Part shown: positions 21,657 to 32,933 of the stretch, in pieces
How the letters are laid out: each line of letters starts with the position of its first letter
How positions within the stretch are numbered: position 1 is the stretch's first letter
Assembly (NCBI RefSeq): GCF_000711695.1
Contig: NW_013547009.1
Span: 178,229 to 242,228 of the forward strand
Origin: Tilletiaria anomala UBC 951
Lineage: Eukaryota > Basidiomycota > Exobasidiomycetes > Georgefischeriales > Tilletiariaceae
Direction of reading: 5' to 3'
DNA: 64,000 bases
The notes under the pieces: model-generated
Databases searched by the model: none
What the model saw: only the letters and a program-made list of their open reading frames with translations
What the model was told of the DNA's origin: nothing
Made by a program: the position numbers and the translations under genes

Positions 21657-23829
21657 TCAAAGCTCGTCGTGGCCGTGGTGGAGCGGCTCATCGTCGCTGC
21701 CGGCGCCGGTCTGGTAGACCTTGGCGGTGATGGGGGTTACGGCAGCCTGGAGCTCGCTGAGCTGCTCATCGATGTCCTGCGCCTCAGCGCTCTCGCCGTT
21801 CTCCTCGAGCCACGACTCGGCGTCCTTGAGCGCGGTGTTGATGGTGGCCTTGTCGTCCTTGTCGAGCTTGCCGCCGAGGCCCTCCTTGTCGCCGACCTGC
21901 GTGCGCAGAGTGGCGATAAAGTTCTGCAGCCCGTTCATCGCCTCGACGCGCTTGCGCAGCGCCTCGTCCTGCTCCTGGAAATCCTCGGCCTCCTTGACCA
22001 TGCGGTCGATATCCTCCGGCGACAGGCGGCCTTTGTCGTTGGTGATGGTGATCGACTCGCTGCGGCCCGTGCCCTTGTCGGCGGCAGAGACCTTCATGAT
22101 GCCGTTGGCATCGACCTCGAACGTGACCTCGATCTGTGGCACGCCGCGCGGCGCGGGCGGGATGTTGGTGAGCTCAAACTTGCCGAGCAGGTTGTTGTCC
22201 TTGGTCATCGAGCGCTCGCCTTCGTACACCTGGATCAGCACGACATTCTGGTTGTCCGCGGCGGTCGAAAAAATCTGGCTCTTCTTCGTAGGGACGACCG
22301 TGTTGCGCGGGATCAGCTTGGTCATCACGCCGCCGGTCGTCTCGATACCAAGCGTAAGCGGGTTGACGTCAATCAGGACGACACCGCCGAGCGTGTCGTC
22401 GCCCGCGAGCACACCGCCTTGGACCGCGGCACCCCATGCGACCGCCTCGTCCGGGTTAATGCCCTTGGATGGATCCTTTCCGTCAAAGTACTCCTTGAGC
22501 AGCTGCTGCACCTTGGGGATACGCGTTGAACCACCGACGAGGACGACATCGTCAATGTCCTCCTTCTTGACGCCGGCATCCTTAAGTACCTGCTCTACGG
22601 GCTTCATCGTCTTGCGGAAAAGGTCCATGTTGAGCTCCTCAAATTTGGCACGCGTCAGCGTCTCGGAGAGGTCCTTGCCTTCATAGAACGCTTCGATCTC
22701 AATCTTGGTCGACATTTGCGACGAGAGGGTGCGCTTCGCGCGCTCAACCTCGCGCTTGAGCTTGCCGACGGAGCGCTTGTTGCCGGAGGCGTCGAGGTTC
22801 TCCTTCTTCTTGAACTGCTTCAGAATGTAGTCTGAGACGCGGTTGTCAAAGTCCTCACCGCCTAGATGCGTGTCACCAGCGGTGGCCAGCACCTCAAAGA
22901 CGCCGTCCTCGATGGAGAGCAACGATACATCAAAGGTACCTCCACCCAAGTCGTAGACGATGATCTGCGACTCGCCGCCCTTCTTGTCGAGACCATAGGC
23001 GATGGCGGCGGCGGTGGGCTCATTGACGATGCGCAGGACCTGGAGGCCGGCAATGGTACCAGCATCCTTGGTTGCCTGACGCTGGGCGTCGTTAAAGTAA
23101 GCAGGCACAGTGACGACGGCGTGGGTGACCTTGTGGCCAAGGTAGGCCTCTGCGGTCTCCTTCATCTTTCCGAGGATCATGGCAGAGACCTCCTCAGGAG
23201 TGAAGACCTTGTTCTCGCCACGGACCTTGACCTGGATGGCAGGCTTGCCGGACTTTTCGACGAGTTTGAAGGGGAAGTGCTTCAGGTCCTTCTTGACGTC
23301 CGATTCGCCCCACTTGCGACCAATCAGACGCTTGGCATCGAATATGGTGTTTTCCGGGTTCTGTGCGGCCTGGTTCTTGGCTGCATCTCCGACGAGACGC
23401 TCGTTCTCAGGGGTGAAGGCGACGTACGAAGGGGTGATACGGTTTCCTTGGTCGTTTGTGATGATCTCTACCCGTCCTTGCCGTTGAACACCGACGCAAG
23501 AGTATCTGTGAAAGAAGTCAGGGGAGGGGGGAATGTCAGCATTGGATAAACTTACGGCAGCTGCAGAGAAGGGGACCTTTGCAGTGCACTCACGTGGTGC
23601 CCAAGTCGATACCAATGACCGTGCCGTACTCGCTCTTCTTTGTGGATGCATCGTCTGCTGCCACGCCGACGGTGGCGGGTGCAAAGGTGGAAGCAAAGGC
23701 AAAGATGGTGAGGAAGGCAAAGATAATGGAGAGGAGGGATGGCCGGGTGAGGCTGCTGGCCAAGGAGCGCTTTGCCAGACGAGCTTGCTGGCGCTGGGAA
23801 GCTGTGGCGGAGCGTGGAAGGTACGCCAT
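21657..23829 (-). CDS. KAR2: ER Hsp70 chaperone BiP/Kar2
   Basis: Lumenal Hsp70 that folds and retains nascent proteins and controls the unfolded-protein response. Two exons (23829-23594 and 23505-21657, 88-bp intron) give 694 residues. A signal peptide with a long hydrophobic core ([19 protein letters not shown]) occupies the N-terminus. The nucleotide-binding domain carries [17 protein letters not shown] (split by the intron between the two Thr codons), [13 protein letters not shown] and [13 protein letters not shown]. The interdomain linker, substrate-binding domain ([12 protein letters not shown]) and helical lid follow. The protein ends in HDEL, the fungal ER retention signal. The Met at 23829 is chosen because it begins the signal peptide. 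A UPRE-like element lies about 300 bp upstream. Length and every signature fit the family. Confidence 0.98.
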
Positions 23830-24566
23830 GGTGGAAGCTGAGTATATGCGCAAGCCCAGTGGGAAACAAGTTCCTCGCGCTTTGCTTTCTGGACCGGGGT
23901 GCTGCGTACGACAGGTGCTGCACTCCCTCTCCCGATACGTTTGTCCTGTCGACGATGTGGTGTCGAGGGAAGGATTGGAAAAGGGATGGTGGTGTGGGTA
24001 GCACACGCAAGAAGACATGGGACCTGGCGCTTTAAAGAAGACTTGGTGGTGGTGGGGCGGGCGGGACTGCGTTGTGGCCTGTGCGCTGTGGTGCCTGGCG
24101 GAGGCAGCCTTTGGCTCCACGCGCGCGGCTCCACGTCAGCGTCAACATCACACCATCACTGTCACAACACCCGCCCTTCCACGCCCTTCCACGCTGGCGT
24201 TCCAACTCTCCCAAGGGAGGTTTCTAGAGTGGGGCCAACCAAGAGCCTTCGGTCCAGTGCAATCACGACGGCAAGTAGCGCTCGCTGCACTGGCTGGGCT
24301 TGTTGTAAACCTCCGCAGCTCATACCTTTCTTTCTTTCTCCCAATACTCCGATAATAATCTTATCAGGAAAGAAAGAGCACCTCATGCAGAGGATCGACC
24401 TGGTGTGGTGTGCAGCACCGTCTTCGCATGGGCAAAATACGGAGGATGGCCTCGATGCTATATATGTAGCCGGTAGGCTCACGGTACAGAGCACTGTACT
24501 GCGCCCGAATCGCTCCTCACGAACGGGCGCGAGACAGCAGACGGCCTCGGTCGCTGGCGATCCACG
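23830..24566. promoter_or_regulatory. Bidirectional promoter between KAR2 and an unknown gene
   Basis: This 737-bp gap separates two divergent start codons. It carries the UPRE-like site at 24131-24138 and a TCTTTCTTTCTCCC pyrimidine run near 24327-24341. The remaining ORFs are frame shadows. Confidence 0.6.
24131..24138 (-). promoter_or_regulatory. UPRE-like element (TGACGTGG) upstream of KAR2
   Basis: The minus strand reads TGACGTGG, the core recognised by XBP1/Hac1-type bZIP factors, 302-309 bp upstream of the KAR2 start codon. Its position before the main target gene of the unfolded-protein response supports function. It could equally serve the divergent gene on the plus strand. A single 8-bp match can arise by chance, so the call rests on context. 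Confidence 0.55.
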
Positions 24567-26181
24567 ATGGACGCCAACCAGGTTCTCTTCACGCAGCGCA
24601 ATTCGTACTACCTGCGCGCCTCGCCGTACACTGTCATTCAGATGGTGCTTTACCTGGATACACGCCATGTACAATGGATGAACGAGGAAGGGACGTATGT
24701 CTTGCAGAAAGTTATGGAGCTCTTGCGACCCAGGTGAGAGTCGAGACGACCCATGCTGCGTCTTGCCGACGTTTCTGTTCCGGCCACTTACTGCAGATGC
24801 ATGGTCTCCCCACACCAGAATCATGCCCAAATTGCGCAACGAGGCTGCCACGCAGACGAGTCTGTCGATGATGTCCAAGAAGGCCAAAGTTGACGTGCTT
24901 TCCACTGAGGACTTCCGAATGTGCTACTTTTTCCGGCGCATGAACCAGCGACACGCCGTGCTGCTCAAGGAGCACGTCGTCATCGACCCAAAGACAGGGC
25001 GGCAGATCAGGCTCGACAGTGGGGAGCAGGGCGGGCAAGGTATCGGAACGCCTCAAACAAATGTTGATGGGCAGGGTAACGGAAGTGTGGAGGGCGGTGT
25101 TCGTTCGCCTCCACCAATCAGAGTCAAGGATGAGCCAATTGAAGACGAGAATGATCGCTTGCCATTTGGACTCCCTGATCCACCCGCTCCTCCATATGAA
25201 TGCGGTGTCTCCACCGCTGTGACCATGGGTGACGATGAAGAGCAAGACATCAAGCCCGAGATTCGAGTCAAGTACAACGGCTTTAGCATCTTTGGCAAGA
25301 TGCTTATCGTCGTCGTCGAGCCGTCCAACGCGTCCGTGGCGCGGCTGCCGTATCTGTTCGATAGCAGGGACGGGCTCGAGAGAGACCATACGCGCCAGCT
25401 CAGCGAAACGCCGCAACCTGCCGGAGCTGCGGCGAGCCGCCGGAGGCAGATGGACACGCCTGTTGCGAGCAGCAGACGCAGTGCCACGCCGCTCGGCCCG
25501 TCATCCGCTGCTGGGCTGAGCAGCAAACGGCGACGCACAGGTACCGTCACAGATGCGTCTGCGTCTCCCCGTCCGCTCTTCCGTGGTGCCAGTCCGACGC
25601 CGGAGGACGCAGGAGGACGAGCGAGTCGCAGCAGGACGCCGCTGGTCCAGCGCAGCTCGAGCGTGCTCTCGTTCGGCACACCTTCCTTCTCGTGCGCTCC
25701 TTCCGCCTCAGCCACCACTGCTGGTCTTGCATCGCAACAGGCATATCGCCGCATCTCGAGACTATCTGGCGCACCTTGGAACGATCGTGAGGGTACGCTG
25801 GACATCCTTACAGACTCTGGTATATGCACAGCACCGCCGTTGCGAGAACAGAGCATCGCGCTTTCGGATATCAGCTCAGACGATGTTGTTATGCGCCGCT
25901 TGACGAGTGTCGCACTGTCTGATGCAGGGAATCGCACACCCGCACCTACTGCTGCGGGAGGTGGCGGGAGGAGCGCAAGAGAAGGCACAGCCGCTTCAGC
26001 GGTTGTACATGTTCAAGAAGGAAATCATCGAGACAGAAATGATGAGGAGGAAGATGAAGAAGACTGGTGGCGCCAGAGCTTGCGCGAGGAGAGCGAGGCG
26101 TTCGGACTGGCTACGCAAATGTTGCAGAGGGAAGATGATGCGACGCAAGGAGATGCGAGAGGGATCGGTGATGATGATTAG
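24567..26181 (+). CDS. Hypothetical protein with ordered N-terminus, unknown family
   Basis: Two exons, 24567-24733 and 24819-26181, give 509 residues; the first exon encodes only 56 and is easily overlooked. The first 110 residues look folded and conserved in character: VLFTQRNSYYLRASPYTVIQ, QWMNEEGTYVLQKVMELLRP and STEDFRMCYFFRRMNQRHAV. The rest is Ser/Thr/Pro/Arg-rich and probably disordered, with an acidic, Asp/Glu-rich stretch near the end (NDEEEDEEDWW). There is also a VKDEP sequence around residue 155 and an IKPE sequence near 195, both fitting the psi-K-x-E sumoylation pattern, which hints at a nuclear protein. I do not recognise the family and propose no function. The splice (GTGAGA donor, CACCAG acceptor) is supported by phase and by the continued hydrophobic pattern. 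Confidence 0.75.
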
Positions 26182-27400
26182 CTTATAGTGCACGCCCCGA
26201 TCGGGTCCTCTTCTTGCTTGTGGGGGTGTGTATCGTCCGCATCGCGATACATGCATCTACGGTGATGGTTCGCTCCATGTGCTAAATGCGGAAAGAGTAC
26301 ACACTTTTTGCCTTCCACGCCTCTATTCAAATCGCCATTGGCGTTGGCAAACGCTATAACACACAGCACTTGACCCGGCGTCATCCAGCTTGAAGACGCC
26401 CATCCTCGCCCGCCATTCGAGCATAAGGCGATTTCAATGAGTTGCATGGGCTGAAAAGTCGCTTGTTGATATTTGATGCAGCGGACGTTCACTGCTCCTT
26501 GAACCCAAGCTAAGGAAGAATTACGCCTCTGCGTAGATTACAGGGTGTTCAACAAGCATACGTTTCCTGTCAGCTGTCCTAGCATGCAAATGGACGATCC
26601 ATGCCGGCGAGCAGGAGCACAGACATTCGCGTCCCTCGAGCTAACCAGAGGCATTTGCGAACCGTTGATTCGCCGCGCCGGGTCGGCGTCGAAGACCGCA
26701 TGCTCGTTGATCACTGTTGAGCACCTTGTAACGAACGCATGCCCGCAGTTCTTGCCTTTAGCTAATGGCTGATAGCTGAGGAAGGGAGGTGCAGCCGGAG
26801 AGCGCCGGTCCCTTTCTGTACAATTCCGTGTCTTCGTCGCCACACCTGCCACAGAGCCTACTTACAGGCCCAGTGTTGGCGTGGATTCTGTTCCACCCCA
26901 ATGCGGTGTACGCTACAGAATTTGGCAGAAAGCCTTGCTTCGGTCTGGCGTCACAGGCTGATGGAAGACTGCAACCATACGGGCACGTGACATCCTTTAC
27001 ATCAGACAGAGCGGCTATTGCGAACAGCCCAGCCCAGCCGCGTCGCGTCGCTGGTTGCCCAAATCTCTATGAGAATGTTTGGAAGCAACACTTTTGGCGG
27101 GGAAAGGGAGAAACGGAACTGGGGAACTATTCGGCTCGATGGCTGAGGGTTGTATGCTTGTAGACTCTTGTCCAACAATGATCTACTTTCTATTTTGGTG
27201 TACAGCTATGTACATACTCGTACAGACAGACACTCTACTGGCATAGCCAACGCTCGCTCACATGGCCCATCTGCCTCTGCTCTGTGCAGTCTGCTTACTG
27301 CATCGCGCTTCGAGGAACGTGCTGCTGTGGTCGGCGCTTGGATCCGGCAACCCTGCAGGCGATCGCCCATTCTACCCCGTTCTCCGTCCCCGCGGACGTC
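26182..27400. other. Intergenic, upstream of kinesin gene
   Basis: A 1.2-kb gap between two plus-strand genes. No ORF with protein character, no repeat. It should contain the 3' UTR of the unknown gene and the kinesin promoter and 5' UTR. Confidence 0.55.
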
Positions 27401-30400
27401 ATGCTCAGCCGAGTCGGCCTTTCGCCCTCGAGGTCCTCTTCGCAGAGCCGTCTCTCACCGATACATCAGCTGCAAAGACGCTCACTCTCACCCTCAGCAA
27501 GCAGCCTCGTCGATTCGGTCACCACGAGAGTTGATGTTGTCGGCCAGACTGCCTCAAAAATTGGCAGTATATCCACGCCTGACGGGATCAAGAACCTGCA
27601 AGGACGCAAAGTGGCTTTGAGCTCCACCACGATGGCCAAAGGTGCCAGCACCGGTACGTATGCTGGCGTAGCTGCCAGCGCCTCAGCGGAAAGCATCGCC
27701 AGCTCGGCCCTCAGCACGCCGACTGCAACACCCAGCAAACGAGCCGCGTCGCCCATCAAGCGCGGGGCCGCGGCCAAGGTAGCCAAGACAGCCGCAGCAA
27801 GTGGGACGGGAAAGACGGCAGAGCCGAGCAATGGCAAGCAAAACGTTGTCGTCTGCGTGAGGATGCGGCCTCTTGCTCCGGCTTCTGCACCTCCAGCTAC
27901 TGCTCCTTCGACACCGAGCAAGAACAACAAGGACAAGGCATCGGCTGCACTGTCTGCAGCAGCAGTGAACGGTGCAGAGTGCTGGTCGCTCGACAAAGAC
28001 ACGCAAAGCATCACAGCCACTGAGCATCATCCTGCTCTCGCAAAGCGTGGCTCGTCCTCTGCACCATTGCCGGGAGCGAATGACACTTCGCAACCTGGAG
28101 AAGACGACGCGAACGGGACGTACAAGTTCTCCTTCGACTCCCTCACTCTTCCAACCGAAACGGGTGATGAGGTGTATGAGCAGCATATCGCACCTATCAT
28201 CCGTGCAGCTGCAGAAGGTTACAATGCTACGGTCTTTGCGTACGGTCAGACTGGGAGCGGCAAGACGCATACCATGAGTGGAAGCAAAGCGGAAAAAGGT
28301 ATCATCCCTCGGGCAGTGGAGGAGATATTCGAGGAAATCAACAAGGTGAGTACCCGTGCAAAGGTTTGTACAACGGCAATTAGGCTTATTCTTTTTACAC
28401 ACAGGACGATTCACGCGAGTACCTCCTCCGAGTGTCTTACCTTGAGATCTACAACGAATCGTTGAAAGACCTTCTCGCCGCTCTGCCGAGCACCTCTGGC
28501 GCTGCAACAAGCAAGTCGAATGCTTCCTCTGAGTCAACTCGTCCCGCATCGCCCACCAAAGGAGGCTTTTCGCATTCCTCTGGCAGCTCCACAGCGCTTG
28601 GCAAGGATGGTGCGATCCGCATCATCGAGGACAAAGGCCGTATCGTCTTGACCGGTCTCCGTGAGGAGATTGTCACGGATCCGGCAACGGTGCTTAAGCT
28701 GATTGAAGATGGGCAGAGCATGCGACACGTCGGCGCGACAGACTGGAATGAGCGCAGCAGTCGCAGCCACTGCGTCTTTCAGATCACCATCGAGAGCACG
28801 CCGAAAGCGTGCGGCGGTATGCTGGCAACAGCGAGCGGCACCGGGGAGACCAGATTGAGTCAATTGAACCTTATCGACCTTGCTGGTAGCGAGCGAGCTG
28901 CGAGTCAGAAGGCCAGAAGAAAAGAAGGGGCGTTCATCAACAAGTCCCTGCTTACACTTGGGACGGTCATTGCCAAGCTTACCGAAGCCGTCGGTGAAGA
29001 TGGCAGCGTCAACCCCAACAGCAACAGCAGCAACAGCAACAGTAACAGCAGTACAGCCGATCAGACGCACATTCCGTACCGCGACTCGAAGCTGACTCGC
29101 ATCCTGCAAACTTCACTGGGCGGTAACGCGCGCGTTGCCGTCATCTGCACACTCTCACCGGACCCCAAGCATGCAATCGAGACTCTGTCCACGCTCAAGT
29201 TTGGTCGAAGATGCAAGATGGTCGTCACTTCCGCGAAAAAGGGCAGTATCATGGACGATAAGGCATTGCTGCAAAAGTACAAAACAGAGCTCGAGGCGCT
29301 CAAAGCGCAGCTCGAGGCTGGTGGCGGCGCCGTGGCTGCACTGCCTGCTTCTGGGTCAGCTGTATCCATGAGCATTGATGAGGAGGCGGAGATGAGCACC
29401 ATCCGAGAGCTGGCGACGCAAAAGGAGCAAGGACAGAAGGAAGTCGATGAGATGCTCAAGGAGAAAGAAAAGCTTCGCGGTCAGATCGACCACCTTACGC
29501 GACTCATTTTGACGAGTAAGAAAGTCGCGGAGGACAGCGCGTCTGATGCCGCTGCCGGCGATCAAGCCATCAACAAGGGTGACCCGGGCGTCTTGAATAA
29601 CTCTCCTGGCAAGTCCGCTCGACGCGGACAACGCATGAGCGAGCTGCCAGTGCGATCGTCGAACCTGCCAAGCTTAGAGAGCGTGCACCGGCAGCGGGTG
29701 CCAGTGCTCGGGACCACCCCAGAAGAAGACGTCTTCCGCACGGAGCGAGAACTCGCTGCGGCCAAGCGTCAGCTGCGCCAGCTAGAAGACAAGCAGTGTA
29801 CTAATGCCCTCGAGCTCAGTCAGCACGAGGCACGCATCCGCACATTGGAGGCGGACATCAAGGCGCACGAGAACGAGCTTGACGAGGCAGAACGCGCATT
29901 CCATCTCTTGAAGGATGAGCGCGACGCCGCCAAGCAGGAGCTACTCGATGGCGCACAGGAACTGTCGGCCATGCAAGAAGCACTCGAGCAGGAGCGAGAG
30001 GCCACTCGGCGCCTGCAGGCGATCGCAGATGGCAAGGTGGCGAAAACGGAAGTCGAAGACGAGGCGGCCAAGCTCCGGCTGGAGATTGGGCAACTCCGCC
30101 GGGAGGCGCAAGAGGCTGCAGAGAAGAAAGATTTGGACACTCAGCGCCTTCAGCTCGATTTAGACAGAGAGCGCATGGAGAAGGAGAAGCGTGACTCGGA
30201 GGCCCAAGCGCTTTCGGCCGCTCGCGAGCGCAGTGCTGACACCCGTCTAGAACAACAGCGAGCCCAGATTGAGCAGCTCGAGCGCGAACTGGCCGAATTC
30301 AAACGAAAGGAACGAGATTCAGCTCGACCTCTGCCCGTGCCCACGCTGGGACAGGTTCGCGGGAGCACGGCCAATCCGAACAAGGTCCGCGACTCGAACT

Positions 30401-31302
30401 TCTGGTCCAAGACACCGCTGCCCCCTGTGGGTGGCTCCTTGCCTGGCACACCACAAGCGGGGGGCTTGCGGCGAGCGCTCTTCTCTCCGCCGACAGAAGA
30501 CAAGCTGGACATGTTCAGCCCAGCAGGCAACGCCTCGGCGCTGCAGCGCGCCGGCAGTCTGCGCGAGTACCGCAGGTACGAGCCATCTTCCGAGTCTTCT
30601 CCGATTCCGACGCGTCCATCTGGTCTGAGCGCAGCTTTCGCGCCGTCCAGCGCTGTCATCGAGGCGGCCGTCAAAGCAGAACGAGAGGAGATCCGCCGTC
30701 TCAATGCTGTCATCTCCTCCCAGCGTCAACTAATGGCAGATCTGGAGCGCAGTGTCGCTGACTGGAAGAATAAGCTTCGATTGCAGCAGGACTTGATCAA
30801 TCGCCTCGTGGCCGAGTCTTCGCACGAGGGCTTCTCCATTCCTCAGATGCCCAAGAGCCCCATTCCGGAAAAGTATCACATTGACTCGCCAGAGAAAGCA
30901 GCTCGCTTGTTCCGCGAGTCACAGATTCTCGCATCGCCTCGACTTGGGCGGCACAACTCGAGTGCCTATAGCCACAACGGCCCTGCTGGTCTAGGCCTCG
31001 CTCCGGGCTCGCCGAGCAAGTGCTCCAGCTCGTCAGGTTGGTTCGGGATGCTGCCAGGCCAAGCGAAGCCCGAGCCGTTGCCCATGCACCCGGGTAGCCC
31101 TCGGCGGACAACAAGCTCGCGCCGACAACCGCGAAAGACGCTGGAGAAAGAGATCGACGGGCTCAAAGCCAGTCCGCGCGTCGAAGATATCAAGAACAAG
31201 CTTCTTGACGTGCCGCCGCCAAGCCCTTCGAAGCTCGGCAAGGCGGACTTGGCAGCCATCCGTGGCGGCAGCATTCGCAGTTCCAAGGATTATTACATCT
31301 AG
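27401..31302 (+). CDS. Kinesin motor protein, kinesin-7 (CENP-E/Kip2)-like
   Basis: Microtubule motor of 1280 residues from exons 27401-28345 and 28405-31302 (59-bp intron). A Ser/Ala-rich N-terminal extension of about 147 residues precedes the motor (about 148-590). Motor signatures are VVVCVRMRPL, the P-loop YGQTGSGKTHTM, switch I NERSSRSHCVF, switch II LIDLAGSERA and HIPYRDSKLTRIL. A Ser/Asn repeat expands the loop just before HIPYRDSK. A neck and long coiled coils follow (about 600-970), then a Ser/Pro-rich segment, a further coiled coil (EEIRRLNAVISSQRQLMADL) and a basic tail. An N-terminal motor with a long Ser-rich extension and this motor type resemble Kip2/kinesin-7 proteins, but subfamily placement needs a tree. 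The Met at 27401 is the best in-frame start; one upstream at 27284 is possible. Confidence 0.92.
29010..29055 (+). repeat. AAC-AGC coding repeat in kinesin motor
   Basis: Imperfect AACAGC/AGCAGC repeat encoding Asn and Ser, lying inside the motor domain between the AKLTEAV helix and the HIPYRDSK motif, where most kinesins have a short loop. It lengthens a surface loop and is a likely site of strain variation. Confidence 0.85.
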
Positions 31303-31467
31303 GGCGGGAGCTTATCGTCCTTTATTCCTGCCAGGTGCAGGTCGAGAGCCGGTCTCTCTTTTCCCGGAAGCAGAAGGTCATTTGACTTGCTCAGTTTTGT
31401 TTTGTTTGTGCGACCATGCAATGCATCTTGATCCGTATCTGTCGTCGGTATACACAACATGAAGGAA
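31303..31467. other. Convergent 3' region
   Basis: A 165-bp space between the kinesin stop (+) and the uS15m stop (-). It should hold both poly(A) sites, so the transcripts may overlap. Confidence 0.6.
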
Positions 31468-32573
31468 CTACCTAGTGGCAATCTTCGGTTTACCCGGAAG
31501 CGTGATCTCGCCCTCAACAGCACGCGGATCTAGCCCTAGACGCGGCAAGACGTCAGAGTATCGCTGGGGGCTGCACCGCTTCAAATACTTGAGAACCTTT
31601 GCACGCTGATGGACGAGAATATTCATGGCTCGCCGATTGGAGTTGTCATGCCGTGCCTTGCCCAGATGATCCGCAAGATTGCGTATGCGATATGTTAGGA
31701 TAGCGGCTGTCGAGAGAAAGGTGCACATTGTGTTAGTGATACCGCCCCCACTGAAATGCTTACTCATGATGCAAGATGGGCACTGACCTTGCACCTCTGG
31801 GCTGCCCGTGTCTGCCTTGGCCGGAGGCCTCCCAAAAGCCTTTACGATCCTCCTCGTGTTCTCCACCTGAATGCCCTTACCGCTAGCATTTCGTAGATCA
31901 AGGATCCTGGACAAGACATCTACACTGCTCTGCTCTTCCGCCTCGTACTTGAGCAAGGTCTCCTCCATTTTCAGCATGTCGCTGCCATGCGTAACAGCTG
32001 CCGCAGGAGAGTCGAGTAGCCTGTCCTCCACCATGATCTGTGGAAGGTCTTCAAATAGAAGCTTCCGATCCGAGTTTTGGAGGCCAAAGTTAAGCAAACT
32101 CGGTCCGAGCTGGCGATCTTCAGCGGAAGTGGACGGGGCCGTCGTTGGTGTGCCTGCTTCGCCAGACCACACCTTTTCCTTTTCCAAGAGCAGCTGCTTC
32201 AGCTCCGACATGTCCCAGAGTGCTTTCCCCTCATCATTGAGCTGATGTCCGAGCACAGGATCGGGTTTGGAGCGTTCCAACAAGGTCTTCTTGAGCTGCC
32301 TCTGCTCCAGATTCTCCCGTCGCTTGATACGTGCGGCTCGCTTGCGTTTGGACTCTTGCACCTTTGCAGTGGAACTGAACGCTGACGCTTGGCACCGCAG
32401 GCACGAGCCTGCGAGATGGAAGGTGCGAGCCACATGAGCACATCAGTCATCCGACAAGTTAGCACACAATCTCCCCGAAAAAAGTACGTGAGCATCTTAC
32501 CTGAAGGACCCGCCGCCGACCGCTCGATCACCTGTTTTGCGCCCAGGCGCGACAGGAGTGAGGACGAAGCCAT
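31468..32573 (-). CDS. MRPS28: Mitochondrial small-subunit ribosomal protein uS15m
   Basis: Component of the mitochondrial ribosome small subunit. Three exons (32573-32501, 32408-31788, 31706-31468) give 310 residues. The first exon, found from its GTAAGA donor, encodes a basic presequence (MASSSLLSRLGAKQVIERSA) that replaces an otherwise plausible later Met at 32433. The family core starts with AFGRPPAKADTGSPEVQ and continues after the second intron with RIRNLADHLGKARHDNSNRR and RAKVLKYLKR. Between presequence and core lie about 170 residues absent from bacterial S15, as usual for fungal homologues. The second intron (81 bp) is stop-free and in frame. The gene diverges from TRM6 with 360 bp between starts. 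Confidence 0.92.
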
Positions 32574-32933
32574 CGTTGCAGACGTTGCAAGTGCCTGTGC
32601 ATCGACTTCCACAGCACAGAGACTGAAGAGTCTGTCCAACGTGAAGAAGGGAGCACATCGAAGCCAGCAAACGAGTTTTTGGATCTGTCCGTGAGATTTG
32701 ATAGAGGATGCTCCTCCAAATCAACAACCCTAACTATTCGCCCTTCTCTTCTCCTTCTCCCGTTCCGCCCACTTTTTACTCTCATTGCTTCCTTTCGGAG
32801 GCGAGGAGACTCAAATCCTTTCCAGTGAATCGTGAATTATTAAATGGAGGTTTGTTGAAACAGTTGCCTTCGAGGTCTTGGTGTGCAGGGCAGAAGAAGT
32901 GCGAAGAGCTCAGCGGCATCATCGCTAAGTACA
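32574..32933. promoter_or_regulatory. Bidirectional promoter uS15m / TRM6
   Basis: This 360-bp gap between divergent start codons contains a pyrimidine-rich tract at about 32735-32775 (CCTTCTCTTCTCC-like). Both neighbours are translation genes, so co-expression is plausible, but no shared motif was identified. Confidence 0.55.

Noticed and set aside
21528-22686. Long plus-strand ORFs (up to 333 residues) opposite KAR2
   Set aside because: They are antisense shadows of the strongly codon-biased Hsp70 gene; their Val/Leu/Ser-rich products reflect the complement.
32234-32433. Start of uS15m at the Met at 32433
   Set aside because: A GTAAGA donor at 32500 and CTCGCAG acceptor ending at 32409 join an upstream exon in phase and supply a better mitochondrial presequence.
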